Assembly (NCBI RefSeq): GCF_003003035.1
Contig: NZ_PVTS01000011.1
Coordinates: 62,001-126,000 of the forward strand
Direction of reading: 5' to 3'
Source of the DNA: Marinilabilia salmonicolor
GTDB lineage: Bacteria > Bacteroidota > Bacteroidia > Bacteroidales > Marinilabiliaceae
DNA: 64,000 nt
This document shows positions 52,372 through 62,300 of this stretch, one piece after another. A program made the translations under genes and the position numbers. Below the pieces are notes generated by a model. The model saw only the letters and a list, made by a program, of their open reading frames with translations, was not told the origin of the DNA and did no database searches. How positions within the stretch are numbered: the stretch's first letter is position 1; each line of letters begins with the position of its first letter.

Positions 52372-54078
52372 TTAATTAATCTTTACCTCATCAGCCTCAA
52401 CCTCAACACCAACCTTCACCATCTTTTTCACATCAGGCAAGGAGTTTTGTTGAATATTGATATTATCAGTAAGCTCCCCAAAGATACCAAACGCGGTATT
52501 TCCGGAAACTTTAAACTCCATTTCTTCAGCTTCAATGTTTTTCCCGTTGTAAATCATAAAAGCAGGGCCCTCATCTGCCGTAACTTTCACGTTTCTCATT
52601 TTAATACCATCTGCATCAATAATACTTACACCGTTGGTGCCTCTTAAAACAGCATTCTCCAAATGCACATTTTGCAGATTCATTTCCGGAAGTCCCATAA
52701 AAAAGGCAGCATTTCCAAAGCCATTGGCACGGATATTTTTCATAAATATATTTCTGAATGCAGGGGTCTCTTCAGTGACAGGAGCTGCTTCAGCACGCTC
52801 TTCAGCAGGAGCACTATTACCACCATCATCCATCACAGGAGCATTACCTCCATAAAACAAGTTAAAGCGAATGGGCTCGGTAGGAATATCAATCATATCA
52901 ATATTAGAGATGAAAATATTCTCAACAACACCTCCCCGGCCACGGGTGCTTTTGAAACGAAGTCCCACATCGGTTCCCATAAATGTACAATCAGAAACAT
53001 GGACATTTCTAACGTCACCAGACATTTCACTTCCTACCACAAAACCACCATGACCATGGTACACAATGTTTTTTTTCACAATTACGTTCTCGGTGGGCAT
53101 ACCTCTTCGTCGTCCATCTTCATTTTTCCCTGATTTAAAGCAGATGGCATCATCACCCACATCAAAGGTATTGTTGTAAATCACCACATTTTTGCAGGAT
53201 TCAAGATCCAAACCGTCTCCATTTTGTGAATACCAGGGATTCCGAATGGTCAGATTCCGGATGGTAACATCCTCACTCATGAGCGGATGAATATTCCATG
53301 CAGGAGAGTTCTGAAACGTAGGCCCGTCAAGCAAAACTTTTTTACATTCTTTGATACTCACCATCACGGGACGCAAAAAATCTTTCACCTGTTCAAAGGC
53401 CTCCCGGTTATTAAAATCAGGAACGTTAAAATTATCGCGACTGTCTCCTGCTTTTGATTTTTCGGAAGGGTACCAGATTTTCCCGTCGTCACTGAGGACT
53501 CCGCCCGATTGAACCAGATTCTTCCATTGGGAAGCAGTCATCTTACTTTTCTTAACGGGTCGCCAGGCATCTCCATTTCCATCAATAACTCCATTTCCGG
53601 TGATGGCAATATTTTCCAGATTATGTGCATGAATGGGCGACATACAACGATAGGTATCCAACCCTTCGAAACTGGTTTTTATAAGCGGATACTCATCAAA
53701 ATCGGAGCTGAAGCGAATAACAGCCCCGTCCTCCAAATGAAGATTGATGTTACTCTTCATCTGAATGGGCCCTGTTAACCAAATACCTCTGGGAACAATC
53801 ACCCGTCCGCCCCCGTTTTCACTAACCTGCTGAATGGCCTGAGCAAATGCATTTCCATTTGGAGTAAGGGCATCACCCACCGCTCCAAAATCGGTAATTG
53901 ACACCGAATAATCGGCAAACGAAGGCTCCTGAACAACAGGCATTTCAAACTCCACCCCGCTGTAAACGGACTTATCTTTTGTTTCGGGAGACTTTTCTTC
54001 TCCCACACACCCCAAACTGTTTACCAAAACGATTAAAGCAGCCAGGCTTCCCTTAACAAAGAACACTGGTATTCTCAT
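52372..54078 (-). CDS. GH28 family glycoside hydrolase, long variant
   Basis: 568 residues; lipoprotein signal with Cys24 (LVNSLGC). The active-site motifs are complete: Asn286-Gly-Asp288 (QNGDGLDLES), Asp309-Asp310 (VGDDAICFKSG), His343 (HGHGGFVVGSEMSG) and Arg374...Lys376 (LRFKSTRGRGG). It is longer than the copy at 37159: residues 175-235 insert a loop, and 411-440 form an Ala/Glu-rich low-complexity insertion. GH28 action on polygalacturonan or rhamnogalacturonan is expected. It lies 175 bp after susD2, with a hairpin between, and ahead of susC1. Confidence 0.92.
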   Translation of the reverse strand: MRIPVFFVKGSLAALIVLVNSLGCVGEEKSPETKDKSVYSGVEFEMPVVQEPSFADYSVSITDFGAVGDALTPNGNAFAQAIQQVSENGGGRVIVPRGIWLTGPIQMKSNINLHLEDGAVIRFSSDFDEYPLIKTSFEGLDTYRCMSPIHAHNLENIAITGNGVIDGNGDAWRPVKKSKMTASQWKNLVQSGGVLSDDGKIWYPSEKSKAGDSRDNFNVPDFNNREAFEQVKDFLRPVMVSIKECKKVLLDGPTFQNSPAWNIHPLMSEDVTIRNLTIRNPWYSQNGDGLDLESCKNVVIYNNTFDVGDDAICFKSGKNEDGRRRGMPTENVIVKKNIVYHGHGGFVVGSEMSGDVRNVHVSDCTFMGTDVGLRFKSTRGRGGVVENIFISNIDMIDIPTEPIRFNLFYGGNAPVMDDGGNSAPAEERAEAAPVTEETPAFRNIFMKNIRANGFGNAAFFMGLPEMNLQNVHLENAVLRGTNGVSIIDADGIKMRNVKVTADEGPAFMIYNGKNIEAEEMEFKVSGNTAFGIFGELTDNINIQQNSLPDVKKMVKVGVEVEADEVKIN

Positions 54079-54197
54079 AAACTTATGATTTTTCCTGTAA
54101 AAAATTAAGAATGCCTAAAAATTCAATATTCAGGCCACAAGGATCTGTCGATATCTTCATGCATTCTATCATCAAAGGGGTAAGGCACTTATGTGTC

Positions 54198-54235
54198 TGC
54201 AAATGGAATCCGGAACACCCCGGATACCATTTGCA
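54198..54235 (-). promoter_or_regulatory. Hairpin between susD2 and GH28
   Basis: TGCAAATGGAATCCGG (54198-54213) and CCGGATACCATTTGCA (54220-54235) form a 16-bp stem with a single mismatch, just after the susD2 stop. There is no T tract. A role in partial termination or mRNA stability, giving more SusC/D than enzyme, is plausible. Confidence 0.55.
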
Positions 54236-54253
54236 ACACCAAAGCATGATACA

Positions 54254-55873
54254 TTAATCATATGCCGGATTCTGAGGATATTCTCCCCTGTTCAAATCGA
54301 GAGCATCCTGAGGAATCGGGCGCAAAATCTTTAGTTCTCCACCCTTACCAACAAACCAGTCTGCAGACTCAATGTCCTTATTGTACATTACAGTCCTCTC
54401 TACCAAGGTTCCTGTTCGCTTCAGATCGAACCAACGATAATATTCACCAGCTAGTTCCCGGGCACGTTCATCAAGAATAAAGTCGATATTAACATCACCT
54501 GAAGTAATGTCGGCAACTCCGGCACGCTGACGAACCTCATTGATACGATCTGCTGCAACCTGAGTATTATCGAGCTGATAGTAAGCCTCCGCAGCCATCA
54601 AATATGTTTCAGCTAAACGAGCAATAATAAGATCACGGGTACTAACAGTCCCGTTACTTGAAAACATAGATTTGGGATCATCGAATTTTCTAATTGCTAT
54701 GGTCGCGAAATCAAGAGCAGAAGATTTAGAAGCCTCCAAATCTTCATAATAATGGAAGACAGCTCCGGGATGCTCCGCAAGATAAGCTGCCTCAAAGACC
54801 TCATTGCTTTCCCAAGGCCGCGCATAGTAATGCTTCACACCAACGGTAGAAAGATCCTCTACCCTGTAATAATCATAATATGCATCATAAACAGTTGTCA
54901 TAAATGTACCTTCCCAACGGGTGTCATTTTCATTGTACAGATCCAACAAATACATATTCGGGCATAGATTGTACGAACGCCAGGGAGCATCTCCGGCATT
55001 TTCGCTACCTCCCATATACGGTCCGAAATAACTTGACTGAGAATGACCAAGCTCATCAGGAGCTGAGCTAATAGAATTATCAGAATACTGAACAGAAAAA
55101 ATCACCTCTTCATTCATTTCGTTCCCAGGCCACCATAAATCGTGAAACGAAATGTTCAGTTGTTGTCCGTTGATTACCTCATCAGCCAGGGATGCAGCTT
55201 GCGAGAAATCATTTTCTGTTCCAAAAGATTCATAACCTCTGGTCAGATAAACTTTAGCCAAAAGGTTAGTCACTGCCCTACGGTTTACCCTGCCTGAAAA
55301 TGCTTCGGTACTTACAAGTCCCTGTGCCTCTTCCAACTCATTAATTATAAATTCATAGATATTTTCAGCACTTTCACGGTTCAATTCAGTAACAGGTTCA
55401 TCAATCATTTCGGTAACCAGTGCTACACCTCCAAAGCTCTGAACCAAAAGGAAATAAGCATTGGCCCTGATAAACTTCAATTCTCCAATGCGGTGTTGAA
55501 GAGCATCGAAAGACTCTGTAATAGAGCTATACTCAAGCCCCATATTACAAGCCTGAACTGAGCTGTAACAATTTTCATAAAGCGGCAGAATCTCTGATTC
55601 AGAAGCCGTCAAAAACCTGTACTCACTAAGTCCGACAGGCTGTGCCTGACGACCCTCCACGAACATGTCGGTTCCGGCACAAAACATCCATGGTGCAGGA
55701 CCGTAAATATCGCGCATTGAACTATAAGCAGCGTTGACCAGCGTTTCATAACCGTCAGAGGATTTATAATACTCATCGGCACCAATGTTTGACAAGTTTT
55801 CTTCTTCCAGATAATCGGAACAGCCGGAGGCCAGAAAACCCAATAATCCTAAAAATATAAATATCTTCTTCAT
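54254..55873 (-). CDS. SusD/RagB-family nutrient-binding lipoprotein, second copy
   Basis: About 539 residues from MKKIFIFLGLLGFLASGC at 55873; a longer frame to 55939 is not preferred because the lipoprotein signal starts here. The Cys is followed by SDYLEEE. Features are YETLVNAAYSSMRDIYG, GELKFIRANAYFLLVQSFGG, RLAETYLMAAEAYYQL and FILDERARELAGEYYRWFDLKRTGTL. It pairs with susC2, 88 bp upstream. The two Sus pairs in the locus probably take up different pectin fragments. Confidence 0.94.
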   Translation of the reverse strand: MKKIFIFLGLLGFLASGCSDYLEEENLSNIGADEYYKSSDGYETLVNAAYSSMRDIYGPAPWMFCAGTDMFVEGRQAQPVGLSEYRFLTASESEILPLYENCYSSVQACNMGLEYSSITESFDALQHRIGELKFIRANAYFLLVQSFGGVALVTEMIDEPVTELNRESAENIYEFIINELEEAQGLVSTEAFSGRVNRRAVTNLLAKVYLTRGYESFGTENDFSQAASLADEVINGQQLNISFHDLWWPGNEMNEEVIFSVQYSDNSISSAPDELGHSQSSYFGPYMGGSENAGDAPWRSYNLCPNMYLLDLYNENDTRWEGTFMTTVYDAYYDYYRVEDLSTVGVKHYYARPWESNEVFEAAYLAEHPGAVFHYYEDLEASKSSALDFATIAIRKFDDPKSMFSSNGTVSTRDLIIARLAETYLMAAEAYYQLDNTQVAADRINEVRQRAGVADITSGDVNIDFILDERARELAGEYYRWFDLKRTGTLVERTVMYNKDIESADWFVGKGGELKILRPIPQDALDLNRGEYPQNPAYD

Positions 55874-55961
55874 TTGATTTTCGATTTTATGAATAAGTAC
55901 GGATGGGAAAATTCCATCTTTTCTTGACTTCATTTGCACTTTTTAGAAATATAAAAACTCC

Positions 55962-58900
55962 TTAAAATCTGGCACTAACACCAAATTGATAGGTTACAAA
56001 GCTTACACCTCCGGCACCATAATCAGAACCAGCCCATTCCGGATCAAAGCCGTCATAATCCGTGAATACGAAAGGATTCAGCACATTGGTGTAAATTCGA
56101 AGATGGCTCATCCCTAACCTGCCGGCCACACTTTGATCAAAAGTATATCCTAATGATATGTTTTTAATTTTCACATAATCCACCAATCGGTAGTACCCCA
56201 CTCCATCATTTCGCCAATAAGTACCGCCATTCCTTGGCTGAGGATATTCATTCGAATACTGAGCAGGAATTCCGGCATCGTTTTCAGGAATGTACCAGTT
56301 ATCCACATCAAGTTTGGCACGACCACGATCACGCATATCTACGAAATTGGAGTGAAATCCACTGTAAACAAACATCCCCTGATTGGTAAAAAGATTCATT
56401 GAAAGATCAAATCCCCTGTATTTAAAATGTGTGGAAAAACTTCCTGACCAATCGGGATCAACAGAACCAAGAATCATACGGTCATCATCAGGAGTTATTT
56501 CTCCATCGTCATTGACATCCACAACTTTTGCCTGTCCTTCTGTTTGCCCATAAGTGGCAGCTTCAGCAGCTTCATCAGCTTGCCAAATCCCATCAAACTT
56601 ATAGTTGTAGTGAGTCCTTATGGGTTCTCCGATAAACCAACCGTTTCCGATGTCATCAACCTCTTCCTGTCCATAAAGAGAAACAATTTCATTGGTATTC
56701 TTTGAAAAAGTAAAAGAAGTTCTCCAGGAGAAATCTCCATTATCGATATTAACGGTGGTTAAAGAAAGTTCAATACCTTTATTCCTTACTGAACTAACAT
56801 TGGCATCCAACTCCTCCCAGCCTGTTTCTTTGGGCAATTTTTGTTTCATCAGCAAATCCTCTGACAAACGGTTATAAATATCTACAGACCCGAAAATTCG
56901 ATTTCTCAAAAAGCCAAAGTCCAGCCCCAGGTTTAACTCGGAAGTGGTCTCCCAGGTAAGAACTTTATTTGCAATCTGTGAGGGAATAAATCCATTAACC
57001 GTATTATCCCCAAAACTATAATAGGTCTGCCTGTCGGCATAACTAACTGTTTTATATGGATCTACATTTTGGTTTCCTGTAAAACCGTAACTCACACGCG
57101 CCTTCAGGTTTGAAAGGGAGCCAAAATTCTCCATAAAAGGCTCTTCACTTACGCGCCAGGCAAATGCTCCTGAAGGAAAAGAATGCCATTTATTTCCTTC
57201 TGAAAGATTGGAAGCTCCATCCCAACGATTGGAGAGAGTTATCAGATATTTATCATTGAAATCATAATTGAGTCTTAAAACATATGACATCAATGAAGTA
57301 TTGATGTAATTTGATCCAATATTAAAACTTGATTGTGCTCCCGTGCCCATATTGTAATACTGGGAATTAAACGGGAGATTTGTGGTGGACATCCTGGACG
57401 TTTCTATTCTTCGCTCATAAATACTGTAAAGTCCCATTAAATTAAAGTGATGCATGCCGAAGCTTTTATCCCAGGAAACCTGATTATCCCACGTATAATT
57501 CAGATCCTCCTCTGTGTCTCTCTGAGCCAAAGCCTGATCTCCGTTGCTTGCACCATCATCGGTTTGAGCTCCCCAGGATCGTCCACGACGAAACTGATCA
57601 TAGCCAATAGAAAAAGTTGTTTTAAAAGTCAGCTCTTCAATTGGCTTAAATTCCAAAAATACATTTCCAACACCGTTGTAACGACGGGTATTGTCTGATG
57701 AATTATTGATTTCCAGCAAGGGGTTGTAGGTACTGGTTTTGTTAATCAGGTAATCGCCTTCCGGAGTGGTATATTTTCCCGGCATCGGAACCAGTACTCC
57801 TGTAGAATCACGCGGTGAAAGCAAAGGGTTAAGTCTGAAGGCTTCCCTCATTGCTTTCTGACTGCCCATTTCCTGTTCTGTAAGAGAAACATTTAAACTG
57901 GCCCCGGCAGTAACCTTCTCCGACACTTTATGATTTACACTGGTTTTAAAAGTGTACTTATCAATGTATTCATTATTAAGGTTTCCCTCTTCGTTCTGAT
58001 AACCAATGCCCATAACATAGGAAACATTTTCATTGGCACCGGAAATGGAAATGTAATGATTTTGTTGTTTTCCATTTTTTAATACTTCATCATACCAATC
58101 TGTGGTTTCATTGTTTTGGGCCCGGCGTAACAACTCACTGTTTGCAGTACCCAAATAAGAAGCTTCATGCTCCTGGGCATCAATGATACCATCTCCATTG
58201 GAATCACTTGCCGTAGCCAGATAAGCTGATTTATGGTAGTACCACCACTTTTGACCATCCATAAGTTCAGGAAGACGTGCCGGTTTTCTAACCCCGTAAT
58301 AACCATCATAAGTTACAACAGCTTTAGACTTACTATCAGCTCCCTGTTTTGTGGTAACAATAACAACACCGTTTGTTCCCCTGGATCCATAAATAGCTGT
58401 TGATGAGGCATCCTTGAGAATATCAATACGAGCAATATCCTGAGGGTTTAAAAAATCGATCCCATCTGTAATAACACCATCTACCACATAGAGCGGTTCA
58501 CTATCATCTGACAAAGTATTTTGCCCTCTGATCTGGATGTCAAAACCATCCCCGATACGCCCGGTGGCCGAGGAAATCTGAACCCCGGGGACTGCTCCCT
58601 GTATGGACTCAAGAGGACTGGTAGTTCCTTTTTCCGTAACCATATCTGCATCGAGGCTTCCCACCGATCCGGTCAAGTCTCTTTTACTAACTGTTCCGTA
58701 ACCAATCGCAACGACCTCATCAAGCCCTATAACGCTTTCCTCCATTTGTACATTGATAGTCGATTGATTTTGGACAGGAACTTCCAAATCATTAAATCCA
58801 ATAAACTTAAAAACAAGCACCGCCTCCTCTGCATTGGTAACTGATAGTTCATAATTACCATCCACATTTGAAATGGTCCCAGTAGTAGTACCCTTTATAA

Positions 58901-59045
58901 TAATATTTACCCCCGGTAACGGTAAACCATCAGATACAGAGGTAACTTTTCCCCTGACCATTAATTCTTCCTGCGCATGTGCCGAAAAAAAGACAGCACT
59001 GAGAAACAACATGAAGAACAATCTTAGAAAATTGTTTTTTTTCAT
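55962..59045 (-). CDS. SusC/RagA-family TonB-dependent transporter, second copy
   Basis: About 1027 residues from MKKNNFLRLFFM at 59045; an upstream extension to 59087 is less likely. Signal peptide (cleavage near FFSAHAQ), the regulatory-like domain (GKVTSVSDGLPLPGVNIII, VDGNYELSV), plug (IGYGTVSKRDLTGSVGSLD, ILKDASSTAIYGSRGTNG) and barrel ending FGVSARF. It is divergent from the HTCS gene across a 336-bp gap that holds the conserved box. It is the first gene of susC2, susD2, GH28. Confidence 0.96.
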   Translation of the reverse strand: MKKNNFLRLFFMLFLSAVFFSAHAQEELMVRGKVTSVSDGLPLPGVNIIIKGTTTGTISNVDGNYELSVTNAEEAVLVFKFIGFNDLEVPVQNQSTINVQMEESVIGLDEVVAIGYGTVSKRDLTGSVGSLDADMVTEKGTTSPLESIQGAVPGVQISSATGRIGDGFDIQIRGQNTLSDDSEPLYVVDGVITDGIDFLNPQDIARIDILKDASSTAIYGSRGTNGVVIVTTKQGADSKSKAVVTYDGYYGVRKPARLPELMDGQKWWYYHKSAYLATASDSNGDGIIDAQEHEASYLGTANSELLRRAQNNETTDWYDEVLKNGKQQNHYISISGANENVSYVMGIGYQNEEGNLNNEYIDKYTFKTSVNHKVSEKVTAGASLNVSLTEQEMGSQKAMREAFRLNPLLSPRDSTGVLVPMPGKYTTPEGDYLINKTSTYNPLLEINNSSDNTRRYNGVGNVFLEFKPIEELTFKTTFSIGYDQFRRGRSWGAQTDDGASNGDQALAQRDTEEDLNYTWDNQVSWDKSFGMHHFNLMGLYSIYERRIETSRMSTTNLPFNSQYYNMGTGAQSSFNIGSNYINTSLMSYVLRLNYDFNDKYLITLSNRWDGASNLSEGNKWHSFPSGAFAWRVSEEPFMENFGSLSNLKARVSYGFTGNQNVDPYKTVSYADRQTYYSFGDNTVNGFIPSQIANKVLTWETTSELNLGLDFGFLRNRIFGSVDIYNRLSEDLLMKQKLPKETGWEELDANVSSVRNKGIELSLTTVNIDNGDFSWRTSFTFSKNTNEIVSLYGQEEVDDIGNGWFIGEPIRTHYNYKFDGIWQADEAAEAATYGQTEGQAKVVDVNDDGEITPDDDRMILGSVDPDWSGSFSTHFKYRGFDLSMNLFTNQGMFVYSGFHSNFVDMRDRGRAKLDVDNWYIPENDAGIPAQYSNEYPQPRNGGTYWRNDGVGYYRLVDYVKIKNISLGYTFDQSVAGRLGMSHLRIYTNVLNPFVFTDYDGFDPEWAGSDYGAGGVSFVTYQFGVSARF

Positions 59046-59174
59046 AATTCTTTTTAAAATTTGGTTAGACATAAATGATTTCATCAATCATTAAAAACTA
59101 TGTTTCAACAACATCCAAAATCACTCCTGCAATATATGAGGTAAAAAAACCATCCGGAAGGCGCAAAATATCAG

Positions 59175-59229
59175 AAAATGTGTTTCAAATTGTTAACTTT
59201 TACCGGGGTCATTTTATCAAAACACTGAT
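59175..59229 (-). promoter_or_regulatory. Conserved box upstream of susC2
   Basis: AAAATGTGTTTCAAATTGTT on the plus strand, followed by GGGGTCATTTTATCAAAACA and CTGAT, aligned with the susC1 box at 51703-51758. It lies about 130 bp from the susC2 start and about 150 bp from the HTCS start, so the HTCS could control itself and susC2 from here. The rest of the gap shows no other structure. Confidence 0.65.
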
Positions 59230-59381
59230 TTACTACAATTTACCGACCAATCACCCACTTAATTAAATTATATAAAACCAAAAAAATGTTGCATTTTTGC
59301 AGGTGTCCTGCTACATAAAGACAGGTAATGCTGCTTCCACAAAAAGCAACATCACGAACCATTAATTATTCGGATTAACAT

Positions 59382-62300
59382 ATGTCGGCACTCAGGTTCA
59401 TTACTTCTTTTTTAATACTCTCTCTTTCAATCCCTTCAATCTTATTGGGGCAGGAAATTTTTCGCTTTGAGCATATAAGCACACAGGAAGGATTGTCACA
59501 GAACACCGTTTCAGCAATGTATTGCGACAAGGATGGTTTTATCTGGGTTGGGACCAACAACGGATTGAATCGTTACGACGGATACAATTTTAAAGTATTT
59601 AAGGGAAATGATGATGACTCCGGAATGCTTATAAACAACAGAGTTACAGACATCTGGCAGGATAAGCAGGGATTCATCTGGTTTATGACGCACGATGGGT
59701 ATTATCATTATTTTCATCCGGCTCTGGAAAAAATCCATACCCTTCCCGGATATCTGGAAAAAGTATCGGACGATAATTTAATTATTACCGATTTTGAACA
59801 GTACACCGATGATGAAATATGGCTGGGCTTGAAATACCAGGGTGTTTTCAGATTGAAGAAAGAGGGTGAGCAGTTTCAGTATGAAGTAACCCACTTTCTC
59901 AATCGGGGTCAGTATGCGTTGTCCAACAATGATGTTTCATTTGTAAAAAAAGACAGCACAGGCAACTTATGGATTGGCACTCAAAGGGGAATAAATTTCG
60001 TTGCAAGAAAAGATATCGAATCCGGTGCCCCGACGTTTCAGCACTTTTTTGTGGATTACTCATTCACTTCTTATTGTGAGACCGATGAGCATGTATGGCT
60101 GGGTACCAGTGACAATGGAATCATTCTTAAAGACAAAAATGACAACCTTTTTCTTCAAATCAATCAGGAAAACACCTCCGATTTAATCAGCAATCAACTC
60201 ACCCGGCTATTTATTTCTGAATTGGGAGATATTTATGCAGGATTCAGAGACCGCGGAATGATGCAATACGACGGTGATTTAAAGAAATGGGAAAAAATGA
60301 ACATTTCCGGAAAGAATGTGGATAAGATTTATGAAGATCATCAGCATCAAATATGGATAACCACAGAGACATTTGGAGTGGACAGGTTTAATCCAAAAGA
60401 TAAAACCTCCAGGCATTACCGTCTTTCACCACCATCGAGAGAAAACTCCACCGACCTTGAACGACATGTGTTTTTTGAAGACAACAACAATAACTTCTGG
60501 ATTGGACTGCACGAAGGAGGATTAGCCCTGTATAACAGAAACACCGATCAGTTCAGTTTCTATCTCAATGACCCCAACAATCCGAACTCCATCAACTCCA
60601 ACATTGTCGCCAGCATTATCCATGACCACTCAGGTCAGCTCTGGCTGGGCACAGGTCAGTATCTGGGAGGAATAGAGAGGGTAATACTAAGAACTCCGGG
60701 CTTCCGGCATATCCTGCCCCAGAATGAGATAAAAGAAATATCAGACAATGTAACCCGGGCATTACATGAGGATCAACAAGGGCGTCTTTGGGTTGGGACC
60801 AAAGCCGGACGTTTGCATGTAATGGACTCACTTTACAACGAAATAGCTGTTTACAACGAGTTCACAACCGACAAAGGGGTGGTTTCAGGAGCAAATATAT
60901 ACTCCATCATTACCGACACTCAAGGGTATTTATGGCTGGGCACCAAGGGGAAAGGAATTTTGGTGAGCCAAAAGCCTCTGAACAAATACTCAGATCCCGC
61001 AAACCTCAGATTTTACAATTATCAACACAACCCATCCGATTTCACGTCACTCACCCACAACAATGTTTATTGCATTGTGGAAAATGAGGAAAACGAAATC
61101 TGGATTGGCACCTATGGAAACGGATTAAGTAAGGTAAAGACAAATTCCGACGGGAGCAGGTATTTCCAAAACATTCACAGCCAAAACAGCACGCTGGGAA
61201 GCAATATGGTCAGAAATATTGTTTTTGACTCCAATGGACGAATGTGGGTGGCTACAGGTTTTGGTTTATATATGCGTACCCAAGCAGATGAGGGATCATT
61301 TATGAGTTTCTTTTATACCCCTGAAAGAGACCAAAGTCTCAGTTACAACGATGTGGTGCATATTTTTGAAGATTCGGACAACGATTTATGGTTCGGCACC
61401 CTTGGAGGAGGTCTTAATAAACTGGAAAGCATCAAAGATTCAATCGCATCGTTTTTGCACTTCGACAGCAACAATGGTTTGGCCAACGACGTGGTGCTTG
61501 CCATGCATGAAGGAAAACCCGGACAAATATGGGTAAGTACCGAAAACGGACTGAACCGCATCAACAAAAACACCGGAACCATAGAAGCCTTCAATGCCAA
61601 CAACGGACTGAGCTTTAACATGTTCATGGAAAACACCTGCCTGAAGCGCAAAAACGGTGTTTTGCTCTTTGGAGGCTACAAAGGGATTGAGGCTCTGGAC
61701 AGTGACAAAATCAGCGTAAAGAACTACAGTCCTAAAATAGAACTCACCAATTTTCAGCTCTTTAACAAAGATGTATCAACATTGGAGCCAAACTCTCCCC
61801 TGAACAAAACCATTACCTACACAAACCATCTTACCCTGAAACATTTCCAGTCCAGTTTCAGCATTGAATTTTCAGCATTGGATTATCAGGATCCGGGCAT
61901 TGTACAATACGCCTATTTCCTGCAAAACTTCGACAACAACTGGAACCAGATAGGTAACCAGAACAAGGCCACATTCACCAATTTGCCTCCGGGGGATTAT
62001 GTTTTTAAAGTTAAATCCACAAACCGCATGGGAGGATGGATTGAATCTCCGCGTGAATTGAAGATTACCATTTTGCCGCCCTGGTACAAAACCAACTGGG
62101 CATATATGGGGTATTTTATCCTTTTCATTGGTTTTCTGGCAGGAATCCGAAAAATTGTCATTAAAATCAACCGGTACAGAAACGAACTCACTGTCGAAAA
62201 GAGGATTAATGAACTCAAACTGAAGTTTTTCACCAATATTTCGCATGAAATCCGAACTCCATTGACCCTGATTCTGGGACCGCTGGAAGACATCAAAAGC

